Assembly: GCA_023416275.1 (NCBI GenBank)
Contig: JAEZIB010000155.1
Span: 1-64,000, forward strand
Source of the DNA: Bacillota bacterium
GTDB taxonomy: Bacteria; Bacillota; Clostridia; Acetivibrionales; DSM-1351
Direction: 5' to 3'
DNA: 64,000 nt
Part shown: positions 43,362 to 52,631 of the stretch, piece by piece
Position numbering within the stretch: position 1 is the first letter of the stretch
Layout of the letters: the number at the start of each line of letters is the position of its first letter
Program-made: the position numbers and the translations under genes
Notes under the pieces: model-generated
What the model was told of the DNA's origin: nothing
Database searches by the model: none
The model's input: only the letters and a program-made list of their open reading frames with translations

Positions 43362-44591
43362 TTAACTGTTTATTTTAATTCTTACAAAGTTCTTTTTACC
43401 TCTTTGTAGCATCATCTGGTCATCTATTAAATCACTTTTTCCTACAGAGTATTCAATGCTGTCTACTTTGTTTTCATTTAGTGAAACTCCGCCCTGCTGA
43501 ACAGCTCTGCGTGCTTCACTCTTTGAAGGTGTCAAGCCAGCAATTACTAATAAATCAGTTATTTTTATTCCTGCTTCAAGTTCTGTTAAGCTTATTTCAA
43601 CTGATGGAACGTTATCTGATTTGCCTTTACCTCCAAAAATAGCTTCAGCAGCCTCTTTTGCTTTTAATGCCTCTGTGTCGCCATGAACAATTTTTGTAAC
43701 TTCATAAGCAAGCACAGCTTTTGCTTCATTTATTTGAGCATCCTTAAGAGCACCTAATCTTTTTACCTCTTCCATTGGTAAGAAAGTCAGCAATGACAAG
43801 CATCTTTCAACATCGTTATCACTTACATTTCTCCAGTACTGGTAAAATTCATATGGACTTGTTTTTTGAGGATCAAGCCAAATAGCTCCTCCCTCAGTTT
43901 TTCCCATCTTTTTACCCTCGCTCGTAGTGAGAAGAGTAAATGTCATACCGTAAACGCTCTTTGATTCACATTTTCTGACAAGCTCAAGTCCCCCTAGAAT
44001 ATTAGACCATTGATCGTCACCGCCCAACTGCATTTGACAATCATATTTTTTATTTAACACTAGAAAATCATAACTCTGCATTAGCATGTAATTAAATTCT
44101 AAAAATGTTAAACCCTTTTCCATTCTGCTTTTAAAGCACTCAGCTGTAAGCATTCTATTAACAGAAAAATGAACTCCAACATTTCTTAAAAATTCTACGT
44201 AATTCAAGTCTAAGAGCCAATCAGAATTGTCCACCATAATTGCTTTATCATCAGAAAAATCAATGAATTTTGAAATTTGTGTTTTAAAGCAGCTTGAATT
44301 GTGCTCAATAATTTCCTTTGTCATCATTTTTCTCATATCATTTTTGCCTGTTGGATCACCAACCATTGCAGTTCCGCCGCCTATAAGCGCGATTGGTCTG
44401 TGGCCATGCTGTTGCATATGAGCCATAACCATTAGCTGTAAAAAATGTCCAACATGTAAACTATCAGCAGTAGGATCAAACCCAATATAAAAAGTAACCT
44501 TTTTTTCACTCAATAGCTTTTTGACTTCATCTTCATGTGTAATCTGAGCAATAAATCCTCTCTCTTGTAATACATCAAAAACATTTTTCAT
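43362..44591 (-). CDS. tyrS: Tyrosyl-tRNA synthetase
   Basis: A 409-residue class I synthetase. HIGH-like motif HVGH (in ADSLHVGHFLQL, near residue 47), the tyrosine-binding region MLMQSYDFLVL, the KMSKS-like KMGKTEG near residue 235, and a C-terminal S4 domain (LLVIAGLTPSKSEARRAVQQGG) identify TyrRS of the ~410-residue TyrRZ/bacterial type. A GGAG site precedes the ATG. Expression is under the T-box immediately upstream. Confidence 0.97.
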   Translation of the reverse strand: MKNVFDVLQERGFIAQITHEDEVKKLLSEKKVTFYIGFDPTADSLHVGHFLQLMVMAHMQQHGHRPIALIGGGTAMVGDPTGKNDMRKMMTKEIIEHNSSCFKTQISKFIDFSDDKAIMVDNSDWLLDLNYVEFLRNVGVHFSVNRMLTAECFKSRMEKGLTFLEFNYMLMQSYDFLVLNKKYDCQMQLGGDDQWSNILGGLELVRKCESKSVYGMTFTLLTTSEGKKMGKTEGGAIWLDPQKTSPYEFYQYWRNVSDNDVERCLSLLTFLPMEEVKRLGALKDAQINEAKAVLAYEVTKIVHGDTEALKAKEAAEAIFGGKGKSDNVPSVEISLTELEAGIKITDLLVIAGLTPSKSEARRAVQQGGVSLNENKVDSIEYSVGKSDLIDDQMMLQRGKKNFVRIKINS

Positions 44592-44704
44592 TACCTATCA
44601 CTCCTCATTAATCTAATAATTTAAAATTTGATTTTCATATTCCGTTAACTTAATTCTCATTATTGCGTAGCATAGCCAAGTTGGATTGAAATATCTATTA
44701 TGCA

Positions 44705-44970
44705 AAAATAAAAGCCCTTTGTCCTAATATAAGGACGAAGAGCTCGTGGTACCACCTTAATTCACACCTATTATTATCATAAAACAATTTTAATGATATA
44801 TTTAAGATAATAAGATGTCTTAATAAGCTATAACGGGCATACCCGACATAAGCAGCTCATAATTTGTAATTCACCGTTTCTGCGTATTTCAATCTTTTCA
44901 CCAACCAGATTGCTCTCTTAAAATAACTGCAGACAGCTAATAGGGATTAATCATCGCTTTAAATATTCTT
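44705..44970 (-). promoter_or_regulatory. Tyrosine T-box riboswitch before tyrS
   Basis: On the minus strand the leader contains stem I with the sequence GGTGAATTACAAATT, in which TAC (44866-44868) is a good tyrosine specifier; the conserved T-box AAGGTGGTACCACGAG (44743-44758); and a terminator CGTCCTTATATTAGGACAAAG with a following T-rich run (44708-44740). Uncharged tRNA-Tyr would cause readthrough into tyrS. Confidence 0.93.
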
Positions 44971-45082
44971 TGAACAATTCTACCACATAAAATAACGTCA
45001 TTGCAACTATAATAATTTTTTACTTAACTTTTCAATAAAAATAAGAATAGTTTTGGCTTTTCTTTTTAAAACATTGTAAATG

Positions 45083-45739
45083 TTATCCAATGAAGAATTC
45101 TTTTAATTCCTGTTGGTCATTCAATGATGATGCTGTAATAATAAAATCCCCATCTAATAATACAGTATCACCTTTAGGAATTACTACTGAGTCCTCCCTA
45201 ATTACAGATATCAATACACAGTCCTTTGGGATTGTAATTTCCTTTAAGGATTTGTTTACAACTGGCGATGACGCTGTAATGGTTATTTCACTTAGTGCCA
45301 CCTTTCCTCCCTTGAGCTTCATAAGTGTCTTCATGCCCATGAAATCAACCTCTTGCTCAATTAAATCTGCAATTACTGAAGTACTACTCAAGGCAATATC
45401 TACCCCTAGTTTTTCAAAAATATCTATATTTTTTGGATTATTTACCCTTGCTATTGTCCTTCTCACTCCAAAATTTCTTTTTGCAAGCTGACAGGCAATA
45501 AGATTGTTCTCATCTTTTCCTGTAACAGCTATAAAGGTATCCGCTTTATCAACTAAGCACTCTGTTAAATGATCTATATTTGTACCATCTCCATTAACAA
45601 CAGTTATCCTCAACTCATTCGCTATTTTTTCACACAAATTTTTTTTACTTTCAATGACGGCTATTTTATGTTTATATTGGTGAAGAGTCTTAGCTAAATA
45701 GTAACCAACGTTTCCTCCACCTGCAATTACAATGTTCAT
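45083..45739 (-). CDS. trkA: TrkA-type K+ uptake regulator (second of pair)
   Basis: A 218-residue cytoplasmic protein: RCK_N domain with GGGNVGYYLAKTL and acidic VIESKK nucleotide-binding residues (1-130), then an RCK_C domain (residues ~135-215). TrkA/KtrA proteins gate the Trk/Ktr potassium channels in response to NAD(H) or ATP/ADP. The upstream gene is another TrkA, but no TrkH/KtrB membrane subunit is in the window. It starts behind CGTGGGAGGT of the composite repeat that separates the two genes. Confidence 0.9.
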   Translation of the reverse strand: MNIVIAGGGNVGYYLAKTLHQYKHKIAVIESKKNLCEKIANELRITVVNGDGTNIDHLTECLVDKADTFIAVTGKDENNLIACQLAKRNFGVRRTIARVNNPKNIDIFEKLGVDIALSSTSVIADLIEQEVDFMGMKTLMKLKGGKVALSEITITASSPVVNKSLKEITIPKDCVLISVIREDSVVIPKGDTVLLDGDFIITASSLNDQQELKEFFIG

Positions 45740-46066
45740 AATAACCTCCCACGCCCACTCTGGGCAATAAAAAATAATAAAGTTATCGTGGAGGTACGCC
45801 TCCTTCTTGATAGCTTAAGTCAAATTCTTTAAAGCTACCTCCCACGCCAACTTAAGGCAATAAAATTAAATTAACTATCGTGGAAAACTTCTATTTAGGT
45901 ATAAATATACAGTATTCCTTACAGCTTCACACCACACTGTCAAAAACACGCTTGCGGGTTTTTGTTGCTCGAAAAGGCACCATGTTTATACAATTGCCTC
46001 ACTACAAAACCGCATGCGGTTTTGCGGCTCGAAAAGGCACCATGTTTATACACTCTTTTTTCGAGC
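45740..46066 (-). repeat. Composite intergenic element between the two trkA genes
   Basis: Fills the gap. In gene direction: a hairpin unit (46027-46066, arms GCTCGAAAA and TTTTCGAGC) whose first base overlaps the upstream stop codon; a small hairpin CAAAACCGCATGCGGTTTTG; a second, half-open unit with AAACATGGTGC and TTTTCGAGC (45967-46000); another small hairpin AAACCCGCAAGCGTGTTT; CAGTGTGG; then two tandem ~93-bp copies of the terminal block (CGTGGGAGGT at 45837 and 45744), the last being the trkA ribosome binding site. The tandem repetition differs from the comM/dprA copy, where the hairpin is tripled. Confidence 0.85.
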
Positions 46067-46683
46067 TAGTACCTTTTAGCATTATCTGCCACAACAATAA
46101 CATCATCCTTTACTAATTTTCCTGCTCTGTTTGAAAATATGAATTCTCCAGCTCTATACACACCAAAAATCATACCTTCCTTGACTTTGATATGCTCAAT
46201 CTTTCTTCCAATATAACTATTTTCCAGCTTAATATGTCTAAATACAATAGACGTATTACCAATTACATGTGTACTTATGTCGTTTCCTGATTCCATTGAT
46301 GCTCGCATAACATTAACAGTTATGTCTGTAGGGCAAATAGTCTCAAGTCCAAATTCATGAAAAATATGCTCCCGAGCCGGATTATATATTCTTGCAATTA
46401 CCTTCGGAACTCTGAATATCTCTTTAGCTACCTGGCAAACCATTATGTTAACATTGTCATCTTCGGTGACTGCAACAAGTACATCTGCTGTTTCAATACC
46501 TGCCATTTTTAGTACATCCTGATCAATAGGAACTCCTGTTACTGTGACCCCATCAAAATCAGGGCTAAGATTCTTAAATGAATCGGAATCATTAGAAACT
46601 ATTGCCACATCATTTCCTTCTTTTGATAACATATGTGCAAATTTAGACCCAACCTTACCACATCCTATAATAACTACCTGCAT
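46066..46683 (-). CDS. TrkA-type K+ uptake regulator (first of pair)
   Basis: A 205-residue RCK_N plus RCK_C protein: QVVIIGCGKVGSKFAHMLS (NAD-binding GxGxxG variant), then VLVAVTEDDNVNIMVCQVAK, with an RCK_C domain (residues ~135-205). It is a paralogue of the next gene and probably acts with it on the same channel. The ATG follows GAGGATAG. Its stop codon lies within the first arm of the composite repeat, so the last residues (NAKRY) end just where the repeat begins. Confidence 0.9.
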   Translation of the reverse strand: MQVVIIGCGKVGSKFAHMLSKEGNDVAIVSNDSDSFKNLSPDFDGVTVTGVPIDQDVLKMAGIETADVLVAVTEDDNVNIMVCQVAKEIFRVPKVIARIYNPAREHIFHEFGLETICPTDITVNVMRASMESGNDISTHVIGNTSIVFRHIKLENSYIGRKIEHIKVKEGMIFGVYRAGEFIFSNRAGKLVKDDVIVVADNAKRY

Positions 46684-46961
46684 AACTATCCTCCAAAAAA
46701 TAACTGATTGAATCTCTTACAACTCAATTATTGCAATATTATTATTTTCAATTTTATATCTTATGACTATTTAAAAATCCAATACTATCTAATTATACCA
46801 CTATACTATAGAAAAATATAAAGAATACTTTTGTGCTCTTATAAACATTAAAAATTCCATATTATAAAATAATCATAATAGTGCTACTTTTTCCAAGTAT
46901 TATTTTATTCTTAATACTAAATAATATCAAATATATAATTTTTTCGAAAGAGGTAGATATA

Positions 46962-47639
46962 TTGCTGGTAGTTTTTATTAGAACAATAATACTTTATACA
47001 ATTGTTATAGTCGCCATGCGAATTATGGGCAAAAGACAAATTGGTGAGCTACAGCCATTTGAACTAGCTGTAGCAATTATGATTTCTGACTTAGCATCTG
47101 TTCCAATGCAAAATACTGGTGTACCATTACTACATGGCATTATACCTATTTTAACAATGCTGGCAATCCAAATTATTATATCCTTTATTGCATTAAAGAG
47201 TACAAAAGCAAGGAATGTCATATGCGGAAAGCCAAGCATATTAATTTCTGCTGGAAAAATAAATGAAAGTGTTTTTCAAAATGAATTATATACGTTAAAT
47301 GATTTGCTGGAACAGCTTAGAAGTAAGGATATATACAATATTGCCGACGTTGAGTTTGCAATATTAGAATCCAACGGACAGCTAAGTGTAGTACCAAAAG
47401 CTTCCAAAAGATGTGTTACACCAGAAGACTTAAATTTAAAAGTAAAATATGAGGCTCCTGCAACAGAATTAATAATAGATGGAGATTTAATTAAAGAAAG
47501 CTTGAAGCGAATAAATTTAGATAAGTCTACGCTAGAAGTTGAACTTAACAAAATAGGCATTAAGTCAATTAAGGATGTTCTCTTTGCAAGTATAGACTGC
47601 GAAGGAAAACTATTTTGCCAAGCTAAAGAAAGTAGGTGA
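46962..47639 (+). CDS. DUF421 (YetF-like) membrane protein
   Basis: A ~225-residue protein with three transmembrane helices in the N-terminal half (FIRTIILYTIVIVAMRIMGK ...) and a soluble C-terminal domain (residues ~95-225) with YLLE-type signature GKPSILISAGKINE. The MGKRQIGELQPFELAVAIMI region is characteristic of the DUF421/YetF family linked to spore membrane or envelope functions. The frame opens at GTG 46881, but TTG 46962, behind AGAGGT, gives the canonical start. Paired with the DUF4363 gene, a common clostridial combination. Confidence 0.88.
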   Translation: MLVVFIRTIILYTIVIVAMRIMGKRQIGELQPFELAVAIMISDLASVPMQNTGVPLLHGIIPILTMLAIQIIISFIALKSTKARNVICGKPSILISAGKINESVFQNELYTLNDLLEQLRSKDIYNIADVEFAILESNGQLSVVPKASKRCVTPEDLNLKVKYEAPATELIIDGDLIKESLKRINLDKSTLEVELNKIGIKSIKDVLFASIDCEGKLFCQAKESR

Positions 47640-47647
47640 AATATTAA

Positions 47648-48049
47648 ATGAAAAAAATAAATACAAATATAAAAACAATAATAATTGTAGCTTGCTTGCT
47701 CTCCAGCGTTATCCTTTCAGGTGTATTATTGCAATACTATCTAGAATGTTCATGCGATAAATTAGATTCCAGCTTAAAAGCTACTTACAGCTCTGTGAGT
47801 GAAAAAAAATGGAATAATGCTATAGAACAGTTAGCTGACTTTGAAGCAAACTGGAAAAAAACCAAATATTTCTGGGCTATGCTTCTAGATCACTTTGAAA
47901 TAGATAATATAGATAATTCTTTTACAAAATCAAGGGAGTATATCGAGAGTGAAGATTATCCATCAGCGGTTGCTGAACTTGAGGCATTGAGACAATATGT
48001 TCTTCATATACCCAAAAGAGAGAGCTTTTCTTTAGAGAATATTTTATAA
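47648..48049 (+). CDS. DUF4363 family protein
   Basis: A 133-residue protein with one N-terminal transmembrane helix or uncleaved signal (residues ~9-30, IKTIIIVACLLSSVILSGVLL) and a helical extracytoplasmic domain with LADFEANWKKTKYFWAMLLDH. This is the DUF4363 partner that usually follows DUF421 in Clostridia. Function unknown. It starts 9 bp after the DUF421 stop, with AGTAGGTG as the ribosome binding site. Confidence 0.85.
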   Translation: MKKINTNIKTIIIVACLLSSVILSGVLLQYYLECSCDKLDSSLKATYSSVSEKKWNNAIEQLADFEANWKKTKYFWAMLLDHFEIDNIDNSFTKSREYIESEDYPSAVAELEALRQYVLHIPKRESFSLENIL

Positions 48050-48118
48050 TACTATTTGCTGCTTTACTCTGACACTCCATATGCAGCTATGTAAAATGTG
48101 ATTAATTTTAAATACAAT

Positions 48119-48280
48119 ATTCAACTTTGCTCATAAAAGACTTTGTTGTGGTAGAATTATCAATGGTTTGTTACCAAAATAATTGCAGGAAATTAGTAAT
48201 GGTTCCTACAATTATCGTCTAATCAAATGCTCCATTGATAGGTCTCTCTCATCAATAATTTTCAACTGTAAAAGTTGAAT
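48119..48280. mobile_element. MITE-like element, 162 bp, ATTCAACTTT ends
   Basis: Perfect 10-bp terminal inverted repeats, ATTCAACTTT (48119-48128) and AAAGTTGAAT (48271-48280). Inside, TTATCAATGGTTTGTTACC matches the elements at 20246 and 55280, and TTTTCAACTGTAAAAGTTGA matches the right end at 20340-20360. Flanks ACAAT and ACATT differ at one base. It lies between convergent genes and is non-coding. Confidence 0.75.
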
Positions 48281-48300
48281 ACATTTGAAGAAAAACGTAT

Positions 48301-49308
48301 TCATCTAAATCCTCTTATTATTAAAAAGCAGATGAAAAAGACATAGAATATGCCACCCGACATCAATGGTATCCAATTGAGGCATTTCCGCTTTTTTATC
48401 CAAATAAAAGTTACCAATGCTGAGGCTATTGCCAAAAAAGCACTAAGTAAAGTAATAGAGTCCAAATCCCAGTTAGTAGTGAGAATACCTATTGCAACAG
48501 GAATACAGCTCTGAAAAACCATAGCACCCGTAATGTTTCCCATAGCAAGAGTATCCTTCCCTTTACTAATCCAAATAATACTATTAAATTTTTCAGGAAG
48601 CTCCGTTGCTATTGGAGTAATTATTATTGATAATACTAGTGTGGATATGTCCATTGCCTTTGCAACTATCTCAATATTGCTTATGAACAGTTCTGCACCA
48701 ATTATTATTGCACCTAATGCAAATAAAGTCTGTAAAATAATAATCATTGTACTTGTTCTAGAATTAAAAACCTTAGAAAATATTAAACCGTCAATTTCTT
48801 CATTACTAGCTTGATCACTATTAACAGTTTTTACTACATAACTTATGTAACTGGCTATTAGCATAATTGCCAGAATACTCTTTACAATACCTACTGTAAT
48901 TACAGAAGCTAAAATTGCACTTGTATATACAATTACAAAAAAAGAAATATCTCTGCTCAATACATTTAGATTTACATTGAATTGGTATTTTGTTTTTCGT
49001 CTTTTGGAAAATATTATTGTACTAAGACCCGTTATTAAGAATGCTAGAGTAGCAAGCATAAATGGTGCGCCAGCAATTGCTCCTATTCCTATACTAACTG
49101 CATTCATATCACTATTAGAAAAAAGCAAGGCTATTGTAGGTATCAACGTCTCAGGCAGGCAAGTTCCCACTGCTGAAAAAATACTTCCAACAACCCCATC
49201 TCCCAGCTTTAATTTTTTTCCTAGCCACTCTATTCCATTTGTAAATAACTCACAGCCAAGAAGTATAATACCCAAGCTCAATATCAGTGTTATAATATTT
49301 TGCAGCAT
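48301..49308 (-). CDS. Na+/Ca2+-exchanger family (CaCA) antiporter
   Basis: A 335-residue membrane protein with ten predicted helices in two inverted repeats. The alpha-repeat motifs are GSIFSAVGTCLPETLIPTIA (about residues 42-61) and LVLSIIITPIATELPEKFNS (about 235-255), with acidic residues E54 and E-rich TELPEKF for cation binding. Most relatives export Ca2+ in exchange for Na+ or H+; the ion is inferred. No neighbouring gene suggests a pathway. Confidence 0.88.
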   Translation of the reverse strand: MLQNIITLILSLGIILLGCELFTNGIEWLGKKLKLGDGVVGSIFSAVGTCLPETLIPTIALLFSNSDMNAVSIGIGAIAGAPFMLATLAFLITGLSTIIFSKRRKTKYQFNVNLNVLSRDISFFVIVYTSAILASVITVGIVKSILAIMLIASYISYVVKTVNSDQASNEEIDGLIFSKVFNSRTSTMIIILQTLFALGAIIIGAELFISNIEIVAKAMDISTLVLSIIITPIATELPEKFNSIIWISKGKDTLAMGNITGAMVFQSCIPVAIGILTTNWDLDSITLLSAFLAIASALVTFIWIKKRKCLNWIPLMSGGIFYVFFICFLIIRGFR

Positions 49309-49452
49309 TTACAAAATCTCTTTTCATATATTTTATAAAATTCTTGCAGGCAGTACTCAAGATGTATAAAGCAACTAATTTAACATCTTGCGATAATTAT
49401 ATACTTTACAAAGCTCAAACCAATATTTATATTTAATATTTTGAACCTGTAA

Positions 49453-49484
49453 GGTGTATTTTTAGCCACCTCTTAGAAACTGGT
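49453..49484. other. 8-bp inverted repeat in gap
   Basis: GGTGTATT (49453-49460) and AATACACC (49477-49484) with a 16-nt loop. It lies upstream of the exchanger gene; no U-tract on either side, so function is unclear. Confidence 0.35.
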
Positions 49485-49621
49485 ACAATACACCAATTCA
49501 AATATAGTCTTTACTGCCAACCAAAAATCTTTATCCTTAATAATAATATGATTTGAAAAGAGAAATTAGATATAAAATCAACTTTTAGAAGTGAAAAATA
49601 TTAATTTAACCAAAAATTATT

Positions 49622-49900
49622 AGGCATAAAATGCAATACCATCATCAACTAATTTTTCACCAGTTATCTTTTCTCCATCAATGACTTTTCTTGTAGTTAG
49701 TTTTTTGACTGGTACATTTGGTTTCTCTTTTAAATTTTTGCTTCTATTACGTATTGAATTTAATATTTGTTCTTCATCAACAGGAACTTTTATGATTTCA
49801 GCTATTATTTTTTTCTCTCTATACTATTTTTTCTTCTAATAAATATGGACACTCTTGACGATATTTAAGACCTTCTTTGTTCAATGTGCAAAAACTTATT
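49622..49900 (-). pseudogene. Decayed gene fragment, unknown family
   Basis: On the minus strand a coherent stretch of about 62 residues (EIIKVPVDEEQILNSIRNRS ... VDDGIAFYA, then TAA) is joined by a frameshift and a stop to an upstream piece (LNKEGLKYRQECPYLLEEK). Both have normal codon use but no start or ribosome binding site. I do not recognise the family. Bases 49900-50160 hold more possible frame pieces but nothing certain. Confidence 0.5.
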
Positions 49901-50171
49901 ACCATTAGTTTTTTTGGATAAACTTATTTTAAATGTGAAGTACTTTCGCAAATTTTCCTTACGAATTCGCCTACTGGCCAGATTTTCATTTGATCTTTGA
50001 GCGGCAATTATATACTATTATTTACAGCAACTGCATATATTAATAAATATAATTTACATATAAGCAAATTATTGTAATAAAATGCAATATAGTGTATACT
50101 CATAAAGGAATTAAGCAAAAATTTTTGATGCTTTAAATCCAAATAACAAAATCTAAAAAGGAGTGGGTATA

Positions 50172-50960
50172 ATGAGAAAATTGTTAATGTGTGTGCTTGT
50201 TGTATGCTTATTATGTACATATTTAAGCATTAGTGTTTCTGCAGTAGATTTGTATGATCAAAGAGAGATTGAAATTCGTCTGGTTGAAATCAAATGTACC
50301 GCTGTTGGACCAGATCCTGGCAACAATTTAGAGGTATATGGCAATTGGGGATATAAGTTTAGAAACAGTATGACCACTATGTATTCGTGTGGTGAAGGGA
50401 GCGCAATGACCATCGGTCCTGGAAGTTCAAGGGTACTTGATATCAAGGAGGTTATAAGGGTTAAATATGGAGAAAGCATAAGCGTTGGCGGTTCAACAAT
50501 GGAAGATGATCCATGGTATAATGGCGACGATAATTTGGGAGAGAATTACCAATCAGTCCTTGAAAGAGACTTAGCCGGACAGGATGATATAACCCCAATT
50601 TCAGTTAATTTCGAAGAAAGTGGCCAAAAGGTGGAGGCACGTTTTGAAATAAGGACAATAAGGTTTATTAAAAAGCCATATGATAATGATTGGGTTACAA
50701 AAGATTATACTCAAGAAGCCAGAAAACTGTACATCGACCGTGATACAGTAAAATTCTGCCTGGCTGAAAAGATTATAGGATCTATATCAGGAGACATTTC
50801 AACTGGCAAAATAAGCTATTCAGGTAATGTAACCAATGCTACAATAAGTAGTGATGAAGAATCCTGCATAATAAAATATGAAGGAAAAGATATTGATGGT
50901 AATTTCTTTGCCAATTCTATAGAACTTAAAAAAGCCTATATGGAGAAACCTTATAATTAA
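50172..50960 (+). CDS. Secreted protein of unknown function
   Basis: A 262-residue protein with a Sec signal peptide (MRKLLMCVLVVCLLCTYLSI, cleavage probably after VSA near residue 25). The mature part is beta-rich, acidic and Gly/Asp-rich, with DPWYNGDDNLGENY in the middle, and two cysteines in the mature chain. I do not recognise the family. Start ATG 50172 is behind AAAAGGAG; the frame extends to 50163. It is monocistronic, ended by a strong terminator, and surrounded by decayed gene pieces. Confidence 0.75.
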   Translation: MRKLLMCVLVVCLLCTYLSISVSAVDLYDQREIEIRLVEIKCTAVGPDPGNNLEVYGNWGYKFRNSMTTMYSCGEGSAMTIGPGSSRVLDIKEVIRVKYGESISVGGSTMEDDPWYNGDDNLGENYQSVLERDLAGQDDITPISVNFEESGQKVEARFEIRTIRFIKKPYDNDWVTKDYTQEARKLYIDRDTVKFCLAEKIIGSISGDISTGKISYSGNVTNATISSDEESCIIKYEGKDIDGNFFANSIELKKAYMEKPYN

Positions 50961-50994
50961 TTATGTATTAAGCCCAAATTTCCTAATTTAAAAC

Positions 50995-51036
50995 AAAGGA
51001 GCTGTAGCACTAAGAAATTAGAATACAGCTCCTTTT
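50995..51036 (+). terminator. Intrinsic terminator after the secreted-protein gene
   Basis: AAAGGAGCTGTA (50995-51006) and TACAGCTCCTTT (51024-51035) form a perfect 12-bp stem with a 17-nt loop, followed by TTCTCGTTT. It lies 35 bp after the stop. Confidence 0.85.
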
Positions 51037-51040
51037 CTCG

Positions 51041-51265
51041 TTTAGCTGGATAAGCATCAAATGCTTTTTCAAATGCAGCATGAATTATTACTGGTATACC
51101 TATTTCCCTTTATATATCCTCCTAACCAATTTATACTAACACCAATTTGCCCAGAGTCTTTTTATTAAATTTTTTCTCTATCTAAATCCATTCCATCTTT
51201 ACACTCTATAATAAAGTATTCATTGCTTGTATCCTTATTAGTAAAATGATTATGTTTAAATCACC
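51041..51265 (-). pseudogene. Decayed gene fragment with frameshifts
   Basis: On the minus strand three frame segments read consecutively as coding: NKDTSNEYFIIECKDGMDLD, then DSGQIGVSINWLGGYIKG, then EIGIPVIIHAAFEKAFDAYP, separated by frameshifts. No intact start or ribosome binding site. The pieces are too short to assign a family. With the 49.6-kb remnant they suggest that DNA around the secreted-protein gene was once occupied by other genes. Confidence 0.5.
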
Positions 51266-51375
51266 TATAAATTCAGCAAATATAAACTATCTGAGCTATT
51301 ATATAATATTCAGTTATATGGTTTAAGTTAAATTTTATTGCAAGGTTTCAAGTGGTATTTTTGATTAAAATACAA

Positions 51376-51400
51376 AGAAAAAAACTGCCTTAAGCAGTTT
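51376..51400 (-). terminator. Terminator after tRNA-Val
   Basis: On the minus strand AAACTGC pairs with GCAGTTT (loop TTAAG) and is followed by TTTTTTC, six bases after the tRNA 3' end. Confidence 0.8.
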
Positions 51401-51405
51401 GAGAT

Positions 51406-51481
51406 TGGTGGGCAATAAGGGACTCAAACCCCTGACTTCTTCCACGTCAAGGAAGCACTCTATCAGCTGAGTTAATTGCCC
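51406..51481 (-). tRNA. tRNA-Val (anticodon GAC), CCA encoded
   Basis: Minus-strand cloverleaf: acceptor GGGCAAT (51475-51481) pairs with ATTGCCC, D-arm ACTCAGCTGATAGAGT, anticodon stem CTTCC/GGAAG with loop TTGACGT (anticodon GAC), T-arm AGGGG-TTTGAGT-CCCTT, discriminator A and encoded CCA at 51406-51408. The T-stem has a G-U pair. Stand-alone gene with its own terminator. Confidence 0.93.
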
Positions 51482-51641
51482 ATTTGTAGTTTTTATTATA
51501 TATTCATAGTACATCTTTTTCAAGATAAATTATTTATTTCGATTTTATCTTTAATAATTACTCAATCAAAAGTAACACACCTAATTAATAATATACAGCA
51601 AACTAGTATATTGTCAATATAGTTGAAAACTTTTGCTAAGA

Positions 51642-52439
51642 TTATATTTGCGACATTGTCTTATTCTTTCGTTCTTCCTTATACTCCAAATCCATGTATA
51701 TTTGGGTTATTAGTCTCTGTAATATAATACTTACAATAGTACTGAAAAAAGAGGCTAAACATGCAGTTCCAAAGGAACTTCCAGAGAACATCAAAAGCAT
51801 TGGCAACTCAAAAACAAGAAAAAATCCAACAAATACACTTAGTATCTGGGGTTTCTTGCCTTTAGTTATTTCTGAACATGCTGTAATAGCATCTGCAACA
51901 GTTAATTTAATATCCAAAATGTAACAATATCCAAAAACAAAAATTATGTATGCAATTATACCTGGTATAAAGAAAAACATTGTTCCTATTGATACCAATA
52001 ATCCAAATAAAATATTATAGGCAATAAGGCGACCAATATGCTTAAATGCGCCTTTAAAGCTTTCTGAAGTTTTCAACGTCTTTCCTTTGATTTCACAAAT
52101 ATATGAATACATGTAAACAGAAAGAAATAAGTTTGATATCAATTTTACTATTAATAATGTTGCTAATATAGCAATCAAAATATAAACAGCTTGTTCAGAA
52201 GGATACATTGCTTCTGCATCTGCAGAAACCATACCTGTAGTCAAAAAAGAAGATAACAGCTCTATATCATCTAAGGATATTAATTCTAACAGCTTGTGCT
52301 GTATAAAGCTACCCGCAATTTGAAAAATAAGGATCATCAAAAATATGGTCTTTACTAGCCCCTCATTTCTCAATTTATGGAACTTAATACACTCCGGAAG
52401 ATATTCAAAAAAATTTCTAATTTTTGAAGTATCATTCAT
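51642..52439 (-). CDS. Multi-pass membrane protein, unknown function
   Basis: A 265-residue protein with about six transmembrane helices (residues ~30-50, 88-112, 138-160, 163-185, 205-225, 226-245) and short charged ends. I do not recognise a specific family; the layout is like DUF975 or glycerophosphodiesterase membrane-domain proteins. The ATG follows GGGAGG. It is alone on the minus strand between tRNA-Val and the CorA-like gene. Confidence 0.7.
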   Translation of the reverse strand: MNDTSKIRNFFEYLPECIKFHKLRNEGLVKTIFLMILIFQIAGSFIQHKLLELISLDDIELLSSFLTTGMVSADAEAMYPSEQAVYILIAILATLLIVKLISNLFLSVYMYSYICEIKGKTLKTSESFKGAFKHIGRLIAYNILFGLLVSIGTMFFFIPGIIAYIIFVFGYCYILDIKLTVADAITACSEITKGKKPQILSVFVGFFLVFELPMLLMFSGSSFGTACLASFFSTIVSIILQRLITQIYMDLEYKEERKNKTMSQI

Positions 52440-52631
52440 TATGCAGAACCTCCCTCATTATATGCCCACTAATTACATCAAATACAAATTTATATTTTCC
52501 CATATATAGCTACAAATCTGATTCTATCGAACAATGACTGAACTCCATCAGCATTGAGAGAACAACCTCTATTGTACAAATTTGTTTTCCTTCTTATCTT
52601 GGGCGAGGTTTAAAAACCGTAACTAACATAG

